A stretch of DNA of 64,000 nt. It comes from Halopenitus persicus. GTDB lineage: Archaea > Halobacteriota > Halobacteria > Halobacteriales > Haloferacaceae. The DNA is taken from contig NZ_FNPC01000003.1 in assembly GCF_900107205.1 (NCBI RefSeq), forward strand, positions 248,001-312,000, read 5' to 3'. Every line of letters begins with the position of its first letter. The first letter of the stretch is position 1. The notes beneath the pieces are model-generated. The model did no database searches. It was given only the letters and a program-made list of their open reading frames with translations, and was not told where the DNA came from. The translations under genes and the position numbers were made by a program. Below, in pieces: positions 1-7,853 of the stretch.

Positions 1-794
1 TTGACGACCGCCACGGCGTGGAGCAGGCCCGACACCGGCGTCGGCGCGACCATCGCCTCGGGAAGCCACTGGTGCAGCGGCATCAGACCGGCCTTCACGG
101 CGAACCCGACCCCGAGCAGGACGAACGCGATCTTCGCCATCAGGGGGTCGCTGTTGGCCGCGGTCGCGAGCGCGTCCATCCCGCCCGCCGAGAAGGCGAC
201 GGTCGGCTCGCCCACGAGGCCGGTGAGCCAGTAGACCATCACGGTGCCGGCGAGCACGAGCACGCCGCCGCCGAACATCGTGTACGCGAGGTACTTCCGG
301 CCCGCCGACCGCGCCTCGGGCGTCTCGTCGTGGGCGACGAGCGGATAGGTCGCGATCGACAGCAGCTCGTAGAAGACGAAGATGGTGACCAGGTTGCCGG
401 CGAAGGCGATCCCCATCGTCGTCGACAGCGAGACCGCGAAGGCCGCGAAGTACCGGGTCTGGTTGGGTTCGTCGAGCCCGCGCATGTACCCGATGCTGTA
501 CAGCGACGTGATGATCCAGAGGCCGCTGGCCAGCACCGCGAACAGCATTCCCAGCGGGTCCGCCCGCAGGGTGAACTCGACGTACGGCAGGAAGGTCACG
601 ACCTCCGTGACGTAGACGGTTCCGGCGAGCACGCCGGGCAGCAACGAGACGACGGCACCGAACTTCGCGACGGCGGCCAGCAGCGTCCATCCCTCGCGCA
701 GGTTCGGCCGCCGATGGGACGCGACGATGGCCCCGCTGGCCACGAACGATACGAGAACGACGAACAACGGTCGCAGTGAGTCGACTTCGGTCAT
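1..794 (-). CDS. MnhD-like proton-conducting antiporter subunit, second copy (partial)
   Basis: The coding strand runs from an ATG at 794 off the left edge, so only the first 264 codons are present. The protein is hydrophobic with repeated membrane helices. Near residue 245 it carries the PLHQWLPEA and APTPVSGLLHA signature of the NuoL/M/N and MrpA/D antiporter family, which lines a proton or sodium channel in the membrane. Its ATG directly abuts the stop codon of the upstream mnhD at 795, so it is the last visible gene of the Mrp operon. Two MnhD-type subunits in a row are usual in haloarchaeal Mrp clusters. Family assignment is firm. Whether it works as an antiporter subunit or belongs to another complex cannot be told from the part visible here. 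Confidence 0.88.
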   Translation of the reverse strand, partial: MTEVDSLRPLFVVLVSFVASGAIVASHRRPNLREGWTLLAAVAKFGAVVSLLPGVLAGTVYVTEVVTFLPYVEFTLRADPLGMLFAVLASGLWIITSLYSIGYMRGLDEPNQTRYFAAFAVSLSTTMGIAFAGNLVTIFVFYELLSIATYPLVAHDETPEARSAGRKYLAYTMFGGGVLVLAGTVMVYWLTGLVGEPTVAFSAGGMDALATAANSDPLMAKIAFVLLGVGFAVKAGLMPLHQWLPEAMVAPTPVSGLLHAVAVV

Positions 795-2417
795 TCAGAT
801 CATCCTCCCGAGGAACGGTTCGAAGAGGTCGTATGCGGCGAAGCCCGCGAACCCGAGCCCGACCGCGGTCACCGTGACGACCACGAGGACCACGAAGGCG
901 CCCGTCGGGACGTCGCCGTGCCCCTCGCGGCCCCCATCCGGCTGGGTCGACGTGTTCGGCTGGGCCGGGGCGTCCGACTGGGCCGGGGCGTCCGACTGTG
1001 TCGACGCGTTCGGCTGGGTCGGGACGTCCGCGGCGTGCGTGGACGACCCCGCGTCGCCGGGTCCGGGGTCGGCGCCGGCGAAGTACAGCTGCTCGACGAT
1101 CCGGGCGACGTACGCCAGCGTGAACAGGGTACTCACGAGCATCACGGCCGCGATCCCGAGCCCGGCGGGATCGCCGGCACCGGCGGCCTCCACTGCGCCG
1201 AGCGCGATGTACCACTTGCCCAGGAGGCCGACCGAGGGCGGGATCCCGACGAGCGCGAGCCCGAGGACGACGACCGCCCCCGAGAGGTACGGCGCCCGCC
1301 GCGCGAGGCTCGCGAGGTCGGCGACGCGGCGCGCGCCGTAGCCGTACGCGAGCAGGGCGACGCCCAGGAACAGCCCGAACTTGAGCAGGCCGTGTCCGAG
1401 CAGGTGGACGATGCCGCCCAGCAGCGCCGTCTCGTTGGCCAACGCGATCGCGGCGACGATCATCCCGAACTGCGCGACGGACGAGTAGGCGAACAGCCGC
1501 TTGAGGTCGGACTGCATCGCCGCGAGCGCCGAGCCGACGAGGATCGAGACCCCGGCGGCAAGCAGCATCGCGTTCGTGATCGCGCCGTTCGCGGCGAGGA
1601 ACTCGACCGTGAAGACGGTGTAGGTGATGCGCAACAGCGCGTACGCCGCCGACGTGGAGACCAGCGCCGCGATGAACGCCGTCACCGCGTCCGGCGCTCG
1701 CTGGTAGGCGTCCGGCTGCCAGACGTGCAGCGGGAAGACGGCGATCTTCAGCGAGAGGCCGACGACGATGAACGCGTAGCCCGCCCGGATCAGGGGGTCG
1801 CCGTAGCCGACGGCCGCGATCGCGGACTGGAGGTCGATCATGTTCAGCGACCCCGTCGCGAGGAAGGTGTAGCCGACGCCGATCAGATACAGCGAGGCGC
1901 CGACGGTTCCGACCAGGAGGTACTTGATCGACGCGTACGCGCTGGCACCGGACCGGTCGGCCGCGACGAGCGCGTAGGTCGTCAACCCGACGATCTCCAG
2001 GAAGACGAAGAGGTTGAACAGGTCGCCGGTGAGCGAGATCCCCATCAACCCGCCGGTCAGCAGCAGGTATCCGGAGTAGAAGGCGTTCCCGCGCGGGCCG
2101 ATCACCCGCGAGAGGACGAGCGTGCCCGCCGCGACGAGCGCGACGAGAACCACGAGCGCGGCCGACAGCTCGTCCGCGACGAGCTCGATCCCGTACGGGC
2201 GCTGCCAGCCGCCCAGCTCGTGAACGATCCCGTACTCGGTCGGCGCCCCGACCACGAAGACCGTCCGGGCGATCCACGCGGCCATTCCGACGAGCGAGAC
2301 GGCCGTCACCGCCGCGATCGGCCAGCCGATCCGGTCGTACCGTCCGCCCAGCAGCAGCGGGAACGTCGCCGCGAGGATCGGGACGACGATCGCGAGCGGG
2401 AGCAGCAGATCGCTCAC
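795..2417 (-). CDS. mnhD: Na+/H+ antiporter (Mrp) subunit D
   Basis: A 540-residue polytopic membrane protein of the MrpD/NuoN family, one of the ion-translocating subunits of the multisubunit cation/proton antiporter in the cytoplasmic membrane. The core shows family hallmarks: GDLFNLFVFLE near residue 130, FPLHVWQPDAY near 228, and SDLKRLFAYSS near 305. About residues 452-510, before the last membrane helix, there is a low-complexity polar linker made of repeated Thr/Gln/Pro/Asp units that corresponds to imperfect DNA repeats at about 940-1020; this is an unusual insertion for the family. Its ATG overlaps the mnhC stop by 4 bases (ATGA), and the next gene starts immediately after its own stop, so translational coupling is likely. 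Confidence 0.92.
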   Translation of the reverse strand: MSDLLLPLAIVVPILAATFPLLLGGRYDRIGWPIAAVTAVSLVGMAAWIARTVFVVGAPTEYGIVHELGGWQRPYGIELVADELSAALVVLVALVAAGTLVLSRVIGPRGNAFYSGYLLLTGGLMGISLTGDLFNLFVFLEIVGLTTYALVAADRSGASAYASIKYLLVGTVGASLYLIGVGYTFLATGSLNMIDLQSAIAAVGYGDPLIRAGYAFIVVGLSLKIAVFPLHVWQPDAYQRAPDAVTAFIAALVSTSAAYALLRITYTVFTVEFLAANGAITNAMLLAAGVSILVGSALAAMQSDLKRLFAYSSVAQFGMIVAAIALANETALLGGIVHLLGHGLLKFGLFLGVALLAYGYGARRVADLASLARRAPYLSGAVVVLGLALVGIPPSVGLLGKWYIALGAVEAAGAGDPAGLGIAAVMLVSTLFTLAYVARIVEQLYFAGADPGPGDAGSSTHAADVPTQPNASTQSDAPAQSDAPAQPNTSTQPDGGREGHGDVPTGAFVVLVVVTVTAVGLGFAGFAAYDLFEPFLGRMI

Positions 2418-2857
2418 GCGCGTTCACCCCCTTGGGAATCGGCACCGGCCGCCGGCAGGTCGTCCTCCTCGGCCATCGCCTCCCGGAGCGCGTCGGTTCG
2501 CAGGGTTCCGTACTCCGTGTAGATCCGGACGCAGAGCGCAAGCCCCACCGCGGTGAGGCTCACGCCGACGACGATGGCGGTCAGGACGATCACCTGCGGG
2601 AGCGGGCTCACGAGGGTCGCCTCCGGCGCGCCGCCGCTCTCGACGATCGGTATCGACCCGCCGTGAACGTACGCGGAGGCGATGAAGAACAGGAAGATCG
2701 CGGTCTGGAACAGGTTGAGTCCGATGATCTTCTTCACGAGGTGCGGGTTGGCGATCATCATGTACAGGCCGATGCACAACAGTGCGGTGAACACCGCGTA
2801 GGCGTGTCGCGTCGCCAGGACGTCGAGGGCGAGTTGGATCGGTAGGTGGTCGGTCAT
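2414..2857 (-). CDS. mnhC: Na+/H+ antiporter (Mrp) subunit C
   Basis: A 147-residue protein of the NuoK/MnhC family. It has three predicted membrane helices (about residues 17-35, 45-68 and 88-112) followed by an acidic cytoplasmic tail. The stretch IGLNLFQTAIFLFF between helices one and two matches the NuoK/MnhC core. In Mrp complexes this subunit packs against the antiporter-like D subunit and is needed for activity. The gene overlaps mnhB upstream and mnhD downstream by 4 bases each (ATGA), which fixes the start and shows tight operon organisation. Confidence 0.92.
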   Translation of the reverse strand: MTDHLPIQLALDVLATRHAYAVFTALLCIGLYMMIANPHLVKKIIGLNLFQTAIFLFFIASAYVHGGSIPIVESGGAPEATLVSPLPQVIVLTAIVVGVSLTAVGLALCVRIYTEYGTLRTDALREAMAEEDDLPAAGADSQGGERA

Positions 2858-3690
2858 CGGTCGGTCTCCGTGGTCGTGTGGGTGTCAGCTCCGTCGTCGG
2901 TGGTTGCATCGGCGATCTCGGTTTCGGTCCCCGCGCCGGCCCGGTCGTCGAAGCCGGCCGCCAACAGGAAGAACAGGCCGACGAGAACCCCGGCGACGAT
3001 CGGCGCGATGCCGAGGATCTCGACGCCCTCCATCCCGTATTTCACCGGATGCGGGATCGGCAGCCGGGCGTACTCGAGGAAGGTCCCGCCGCGGGCGAGC
3101 CCGACGAGGCCGATCCCGCCGAAGACGAGCACGCCGCCGACCGCGAGACCGACGACGACGACGTTCGTGAACCACTCGCGCGTGGCGTCGATCCCGAACG
3201 CGAAGGCGATCATCAACACGACGGCAGCGGCGATCGCGCCGCCCTGGAACCCGCCGCCGGGCGAGCCCGCACCGTGGAAGGTGACGAACAGCCCGTAGGT
3301 GAGCGCGAACGGCGCCACGACCTTCACGGTCGACATGATCACCTGGCTTTCGGTGTAGGGCGTCTGCTGGCGCTGGACCGCGGAGAGGTGCGGCCGGTCG
3401 GCGTGGCCCGAGTAGGTCGGCTCGATCGACGGCTGATCGGTCGCTGCGCCGGAGTCGGCAGCGCCGTCCTCCGCAGCACCGGTGTCCGCAGCGCCGTCCT
3501 CCGCAGCACCGTCCTCCGCAGCGGCAGCGCCGTCCTCCGCAGCACCGGTGTCCGCGTCCGTGGCGCCGGCAGCGTCGTCGGCCGTGTCCGTGGCGCCGGC
3601 AGCGTCATTCCCCGCCCCGACGGTGCTGGCGGCATCGTCGCCGGCGTCAGGTTCGCGTCCGCCGTCGCCGGCGTCGGTCGGGTCGCTCAC
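2854..3690 (-). CDS. mnhB: Na+/H+ antiporter (Mrp) subunit B with acidic N-terminal extension
   Basis: A GTG start at 3690 overlaps the stop of the upstream gene (GTGA), giving 278 residues. I prefer it to in-frame starts farther upstream, which would run inside the neighbour. The C-terminal 150 residues are the MnhB domain: membrane helices with the typical TFHGAGSPGGGFQGGA motif near residue 135. The first about 115 residues are a low-complexity Ala/Asp/Glu/Gly stretch of repeated AEDGAA and DTGAA units, matching imperfect tandem DNA repeats at about 3465-3560. This extension is not part of the MnhB family and is probably a disordered cytoplasmic or surface segment. The protein is a structural subunit of the antiporter. 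Confidence 0.9.
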   Translation of the reverse strand: MSDPTDAGDGGREPDAGDDAASTVGAGNDAAGATDTADDAAGATDADTGAAEDGAAAAEDGAAEDGAADTGAAEDGAADSGAATDQPSIEPTYSGHADRPHLSAVQRQQTPYTESQVIMSTVKVVAPFALTYGLFVTFHGAGSPGGGFQGGAIAAAVVLMIAFAFGIDATREWFTNVVVVGLAVGGVLVFGGIGLVGLARGGTFLEYARLPIPHPVKYGMEGVEILGIAPIVAGVLVGLFFLLAAGFDDRAGAGTETEIADATTDDGADTHTTTETDR

Positions 3691-4235
3691 GAGAACACCT
3701 CCCGGTGGAGCACGAGCATCGTCGCGATCCCGGCCCCGAAGACGACGACGGCCTCGCCGAAGGTATCGAACCCGCGGTAGGAGGCCAACACCGCCATCAC
3801 CGTGTTGCCGACGCCGGTGTCGGCGTAGGTGTTCTCGAGGTAGTAGCCGGTGACGTCCGGGTTCGAGTAGACGGGCGCGCTCGGGTCCCCGACGGCCGGC
3901 ATCTGCGTCACCGTCGCGAGCATCACGACGCACAGCCCCCCGACGGCCAGCGCCGCCGTGGGGTTCACGCGCTCGAAGACGGCCTCGTGGTCCATCCGCG
4001 AGGTCTTCGCGATCGTGAGCAGCAGGAGGACCGTCGTGACCCCGGCGGAGATCGCCGCCTCGGTCAGCGCCACGTCCGGCGCCCGGTAGAACGTGTACAG
4101 CGCCGCCATCCCGAGGCTGTAGGCCCCGAAGACGATGATCGACGAGAGCACGTCGCGGGCGAGCGCGGTCACGACCGCCGTCGCGATCACGAAGACGAAC
4201 AGCGCCGCCTCGATCGCGGTCACCGCGGCGCTCAT
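3687..4235 (-). CDS. DUF4040 (MbhD/MbhE-like) antiporter subunit
   Basis: 182 residues, taking the ATG at 4235 that overlaps the mnhG stop (ATGA); an in-frame start at 4259 lies inside mnhG. The N-terminal 75 residues contain membrane helices and the motif FYRAPDVALTEAAIS, which defines the DUF4040 domain found at the C-terminus of MrpA and in MbhD. The C-terminal part (GNTVMAVLASYRGFDTFGEA near residues 140-165) resembles MbhE. In archaea lacking a full-length MrpA, these domains come as separate subunits, so this gene probably supplies the MrpA C-terminal module of the complex. Confidence 0.85.
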   Translation of the reverse strand: MSAAVTAIEAALFVFVIATAVVTALARDVLSSIIVFGAYSLGMAALYTFYRAPDVALTEAAISAGVTTVLLLLTIAKTSRMDHEAVFERVNPTAALAVGGLCVVMLATVTQMPAVGDPSAPVYSNPDVTGYYLENTYADTGVGNTVMAVLASYRGFDTFGEAVVVFGAGIATMLVLHREVFS

Positions 4236-4573
4236 CGGCGCTCGTCCCCCTCGGTCCACGGCACGTTTCCGTCCTCGAAGGCCGCCCGCGCGACCGCGTG
4301 GGCGGCCGTCGGGTTGGTCACGAAGACGAAGAACAGCAGGATGGCGGTCTTCACCGACGCCCCCTGCCAGCCGAGCGTAAGCGCGACCGCGGCCAGGCCG
4401 AAGCCGGCGCCGAGCGTGTCCGCCTGTGAGGCGGTGTGGGCCCGGGCGTAGACGTCCGGAAGTCGGATCACGCCGGTCATCGAGACGAACGTGAAGAACA
4501 GCGCCCCCGCAAGCAGCGCGAGGACGAGGACGACACGCGCCGCCGTGATCGGGTCGAGCGCGTCCAGGGCCAT
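4232..4573 (-). CDS. mnhG: Na+/H+ antiporter (Mrp) subunit G
   Basis: 113 residues with three membrane helices, belonging to the MnhG/PhaG family of small Mrp subunits. The characteristic sequence IRLPDVYARAHTASQADTLG at about residues 36-55 is the best-conserved part of the family and faces the membrane surface. The start is ATG at 4573, where the final T of ATG in the coding strand region is shared with the mnhF stop (TGATG arrangement). The acidic C-terminus is typical of haloarchaea. It works only as part of the assembled antiporter. Confidence 0.92.
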   Translation of the reverse strand: MALDALDPITAARVVLVLALLAGALFFTFVSMTGVIRLPDVYARAHTASQADTLGAGFGLAAVALTLGWQGASVKTAILLFFVFVTNPTAAHAVARAAFEDGNVPWTEGDERR

Positions 4574-4878
4574 CAGAGGACCCCCCCGCGTTCGACGGTG
4601 AACTTCGAGACGGCGATCGCCATCAGGAAGTTCAACAGCGCGTACACGATCGCGATGTCCAGGAACGTCGGCTCGTCGAGCGCGGCACCAAGCAGCGCCA
4701 GGATGACGACCGTGTTCGTCCCGAGGACGTTCACCGCGAGCACGCGGTCCTGCATCGTCGGGCCGACCACCGCACGGTAGAGCATTCCGAGCGCGAGGAC
4801 GACGAACCCGGCCGCGCCGGCCAGCAGCACGTCGCCGAGCGTGTAGCCGCCGGCGACCGCGACGTCGGCGATGCTCAT
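4573..4878 (-). CDS. mnhF: Na+/H+ antiporter (Mrp) subunit F
   Basis: A 101-residue protein with three membrane helices. The motif RAVVGPTMQDRVLAVN at about residues 35-50 identifies MnhF/PhaF (MrpF), a small subunit of the multisubunit cation/proton antiporter. The ATG at 4878 overlaps the mnhE stop by 4 bases (ATGA) and its own stop overlaps mnhG by one base. Length and spacing are normal for the family. Confidence 0.92.
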   Translation of the reverse strand: MSIADVAVAGGYTLGDVLLAGAAGFVVLALGMLYRAVVGPTMQDRVLAVNVLGTNTVVILALLGAALDEPTFLDIAIVYALLNFLMAIAVSKFTVERGGVL

Positions 4879-6056
4879 CGGCGGTCCTCCGTCTCGTCGG
4901 TCTCGTTCGACCCAGTCTCGTCGGCGTCGGCCTCGACGACCGTCTCATCGGCGTCGATCCCGTTCAGCCCCTCTTCACGACCGCCGTCGGTGGCCGCGAA
5001 CGGCATCGGTTCGTCGGCGTCCGGCCCCTGCAGGACCGCGCAGTCGTCGCGTTCCCGGGGCGTCGGCAGCCGGGCTGCCTCCCGACCGTAGAAGACGAAG
5101 CGAGTCCACCGCTCGAGCCCGCCGTCGAAGAGCCCCTCGCGGGCCCACGGGATCAGCGTGTGGACGTACAGGTCCGCGTCGCGCGCCCGGACCGTCAGCG
5201 TGCCCGGCGTCAGCGTGATCGAGTTGGCGAGCGTCGTGACGGGCAGTCCGGACCCGACGAACACGCGCATCCGCGTCATCGTCGGCTCGATCGGCAGCGA
5301 CGGCGAGAGGATGACGCGGGCGACGACGACGTTCGATTTCATGATCTCGAAAAACAGAAACGGCACGTAGATCACCCCACGGACCAGACGAAGCGGGGAG
5401 TCCCGCAGCGTCGGGTCGTGGTCGAGGCTCACCTGCGACAGCGAGATCGCGACCACCAGGGCGGTCGCGACGCCGGTGACGAGATCGAACGGAGAGGTGG
5501 GATCGCCCAACACCAGGTAGAACAGCAGCGACCCGCCGAAGACGGTGGCGAACCGCGGCCCGGTGATCTCCGAGACGAGCCGCTCGCGGCGTGACGGGCG
5601 GTCGACGGGGGCCTCACGGACCTCGAGCGGCGTCGATGCCAGCTCGAACTCCATCGGCTGGAGAAGGGTCGTGTTGCCGACCGGGGTGTACTCGGGGTCG
5701 AGCACGACCGTTCCGATCCCGTGAGCGTCGGCGTACTCGTGGAGGCGGTCGGCGTACTGGCGCGGGCCGAACAGGTAGACGTCCTCCGCGATCAGCGCGG
5801 TCTCGACGTCGACGGTTCCCTCCGGAACGTCGGCGTCGGCGAGGTCGTAGCGCGCCCAGTCGGCGGCCTGCTCGAGCAGCGTCCGCGCCGTCCGCCGGCG
5901 GTCGTCGATCCGGGGATCGTCCTCGCGCCAGGCGGCGAGATAGACGAAGTGGATCGCCGAGACGTCGCCATCGGCGGCAGTCCCCACGACGTGGGCGACC
6001 GTCGACCGCAGCGTGGCGGTGTCCTCGATCGGGACGACGACCCGGTCGTTAGCCAC
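4875..6056 (-). CDS. mnhE: Na+/H+ antiporter (Mrp) subunit E with N-terminal UspA-like domain
   Basis: First gene of the Mrp operon. Two GTG codons compete, at 6065 and 6056. A GGAGG ribosome-binding site ends 8 bases before the one at 6056, so I use that (393 residues); the one at 6065 overlaps the site. Residues about 1-145 look like a universal-stress-protein (UspA/rossmannoid) domain. Residues about 165-300 are the MnhE domain with two or three membrane helices and the conserved PFLFFEIMKSNVVVARVIL and NSITLTPGTL motifs. The tail is acidic. The Usp fusion is common among haloarchaeal MnhE proteins and may let the antiporter sense a nucleotide or stress signal; that role is inference. Confidence 0.88.
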   Translation of the reverse strand: MANDRVVVPIEDTATLRSTVAHVVGTAADGDVSAIHFVYLAAWREDDPRIDDRRRTARTLLEQAADWARYDLADADVPEGTVDVETALIAEDVYLFGPRQYADRLHEYADAHGIGTVVLDPEYTPVGNTTLLQPMEFELASTPLEVREAPVDRPSRRERLVSEITGPRFATVFGGSLLFYLVLGDPTSPFDLVTGVATALVVAISLSQVSLDHDPTLRDSPLRLVRGVIYVPFLFFEIMKSNVVVARVILSPSLPIEPTMTRMRVFVGSGLPVTTLANSITLTPGTLTVRARDADLYVHTLIPWAREGLFDGGLERWTRFVFYGREAARLPTPRERDDCAVLQGPDADEPMPFAATDGGREEGLNGIDADETVVEADADETGSNETDETEDRR

Positions 6057-6186
6057 CGGGACCACCTCCGGGGAGCGTAGTTACGACTGGTGTGGGCGAC
6101 ATACGAGGTTCTCGTTCGAGGAGTGGCACGGACTCCTCAAAACAGTTCTTATCTTCGGGGGCGTGACGCGTCACTCCGGTGCCGGT

Positions 6187-7821
6187 CTACAACGGATCCC
6201 TCGAGCGACCGTCGTCAGCACGTACTCGAACCACGGCGCCGAGGAGGATCACGGCCAGCGCGACGCCGCCCGCGATCCAGAAGACCGGCAGTCCGCCGTC
6301 GTCGTTCCCGTTTCCGCCGTCGTCACTCCCGCTTCCGCCGTCGCTCCCCGACGTGGTGGGTGCTTGGGTCCCCTGATCCGCCGTCGCAGGTGCGGTCGCC
6401 GCCTCCACGACCAGCGTTTCGGTCGCGGTGTCCGTTTCGCCGGCGTCGTTCGTGACGGCGAGTTCGACCTCGTACTCGCCGGGCTCGTCGAACGAGGTGG
6501 TCGCGGTCTCGCCGGCGTAGGAGTCGCCGTCGACGGTCCAGTCGTACGCGACGATCTCACCGTGTTCGGTCGTCGAGTCGCTTCCGTCGAGCGTAACGGA
6601 CGATCCCGACGTCGACGTGGCCGGATCGAGGGCGATCGCGGCGTCGGGCTCGCTCACGGCGCTGACCGAGAAGTACGAGAATCCGGGCGTTTCGGCCTCG
6701 AGAACGACCGCCGAGTCGGTTTCCTCGGCCACCGTCGTTTCGAGCGCCTGCCACTGGCCGTCGACGAAGCGGTTCGCTCTGAGTTCCGACGGCTCCGCAT
6801 CGAGTTCCGAGAGGCGGTCGGTCGAGACGCGCATTCGGACGGTCGCGGCCTGGTCGGTCGCCGAATCGGGAACGTCGATGCGGGACACGGACGCGGCCGA
6901 TCCCGGCACCGACGTCTCGGTCGCTTCCCGGTCGATCTCGGCGACGGTGACGGTTCCCTCGACCGCGTCGGACTCGAAGGTGATCGAGTCGACGGGCGAC
7001 GTGTCGGCGTCGAAGGTCACCGCCGCACGGTTCGCTCCGTCCTCAACGGCCACGTCCGCACTGGCTTCGCTGACGACGGGCGCCTCGGACAGCGCCTGCG
7101 CCACGTCGGTGGCGGGACCTGCTCCGGTCGCATCATCCTCGGAGCCGGTATCGGATCCGCCGGCTGCGGCGCCACCGCCGCCTCCGCCGCCGCCACCGCC
7201 GCCACCGCCACCGCCACCACCGCCGCCGGCCGATCCGTCACCCGAGCCCTCGTCCCCGTTCGGGGTCCCTTGGTCGTCGGGCGTTCCGGACTCCGGCGTC
7301 TCGGTTTCGCCGGTCTGATCGTCATCGGTATCGCTTTCGGACTGATCGGGAACGCCCTCGAAGGTGAGGTCGATCTCCTGCACGTCGCCGGACTCCCAGG
7401 TGGCGGTCTCCGCCGCCGTCGTGTCTCGGACGACGAACGTGACCTCGTCACCGGCTTCGGCCTTCCGGACGACGAGCTTCCGATCGAGCGCGTCGGACCC
7501 GCCGTATTGCCCGGCCTCGGTCACCTCGATGGATCCGTGCGGCTCGCCGTTCACCATCGCGACGATCTCGGTTCCGACCGGCGCGGGCTCCCCGTTGACC
7601 GTCACGTCTCCGTAGTAGGCAGCCGGCGCTGGAACGGGACCGCTGCCGTCGTCGCCGTGATCGGCTGCCGCGAGGCCGGCGATTCCGGCCGCGCCGACGA
7701 GGAGACACGCGGCGACGACCACGGTCGCGAGGACGGTTGATCGATCGGACAGGCCGACGCGGACGGTGCGCGCTGGTTCCATGCGGGTGGACTGGGACGG
7801 GTCGGTATCGTCTGTCATCAT
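6187..7821 (-). CDS. Secreted/surface protein: N-terminal beta domain, poly-Gly linker, PGF-pre-PGF and PKD domains
   Basis: Up to 544 residues; ATGs at 7821 and 7818, and another at codon 14 (7782), are all possible starts. A hydrophobic signal segment lies at about residues 28-52. Then come a domain of about 100 residues (starting at PAAYYGDVTVNGEPAP) shared with the next gene upstream, an acidic linker, a tract of about 20 glycines (7170-7230), a PGF-pre-PGF-type domain containing EAETPGFSYFSVSAV, a PKD domain (YDWTVDGDS), and a C-terminal hydrophobic helix followed by Arg-rich residues. No PGF motif precedes that last helix, so it is probably an ordinary membrane anchor and not an archaeosortase signal. 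Ligand and function are unknown. Confidence 0.75.
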   Translation of the reverse strand: MMTDDTDPSQSTRMEPARTVRVGLSDRSTVLATVVVAACLLVGAAGIAGLAAADHGDDGSGPVPAPAAYYGDVTVNGEPAPVGTEIVAMVNGEPHGSIEVTEAGQYGGSDALDRKLVVRKAEAGDEVTFVVRDTTAAETATWESGDVQEIDLTFEGVPDQSESDTDDDQTGETETPESGTPDDQGTPNGDEGSGDGSAGGGGGGGGGGGGGGGGGGGAAAGGSDTGSEDDATGAGPATDVAQALSEAPVVSEASADVAVEDGANRAAVTFDADTSPVDSITFESDAVEGTVTVAEIDREATETSVPGSAASVSRIDVPDSATDQAATVRMRVSTDRLSELDAEPSELRANRFVDGQWQALETTVAEETDSAVVLEAETPGFSYFSVSAVSEPDAAIALDPATSTSGSSVTLDGSDSTTEHGEIVAYDWTVDGDSYAGETATTSFDEPGEYEVELAVTNDAGETDTATETLVVEAATAPATADQGTQAPTTSGSDGGSGSDDGGNGNDDGGLPVFWIAGGVALAVILLGAVVRVRADDGRSRDPL

Positions 7822-7853
7822 ATGAATGTAATAAAAACGTGTTCGGAGGGTGG

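Noticed and set aside
7170-7230. Poly-glycine tract as a phase-variable switch
   Set aside because: The tract consists of in-frame mixed GGN codons, so unit changes would not shift the frame.
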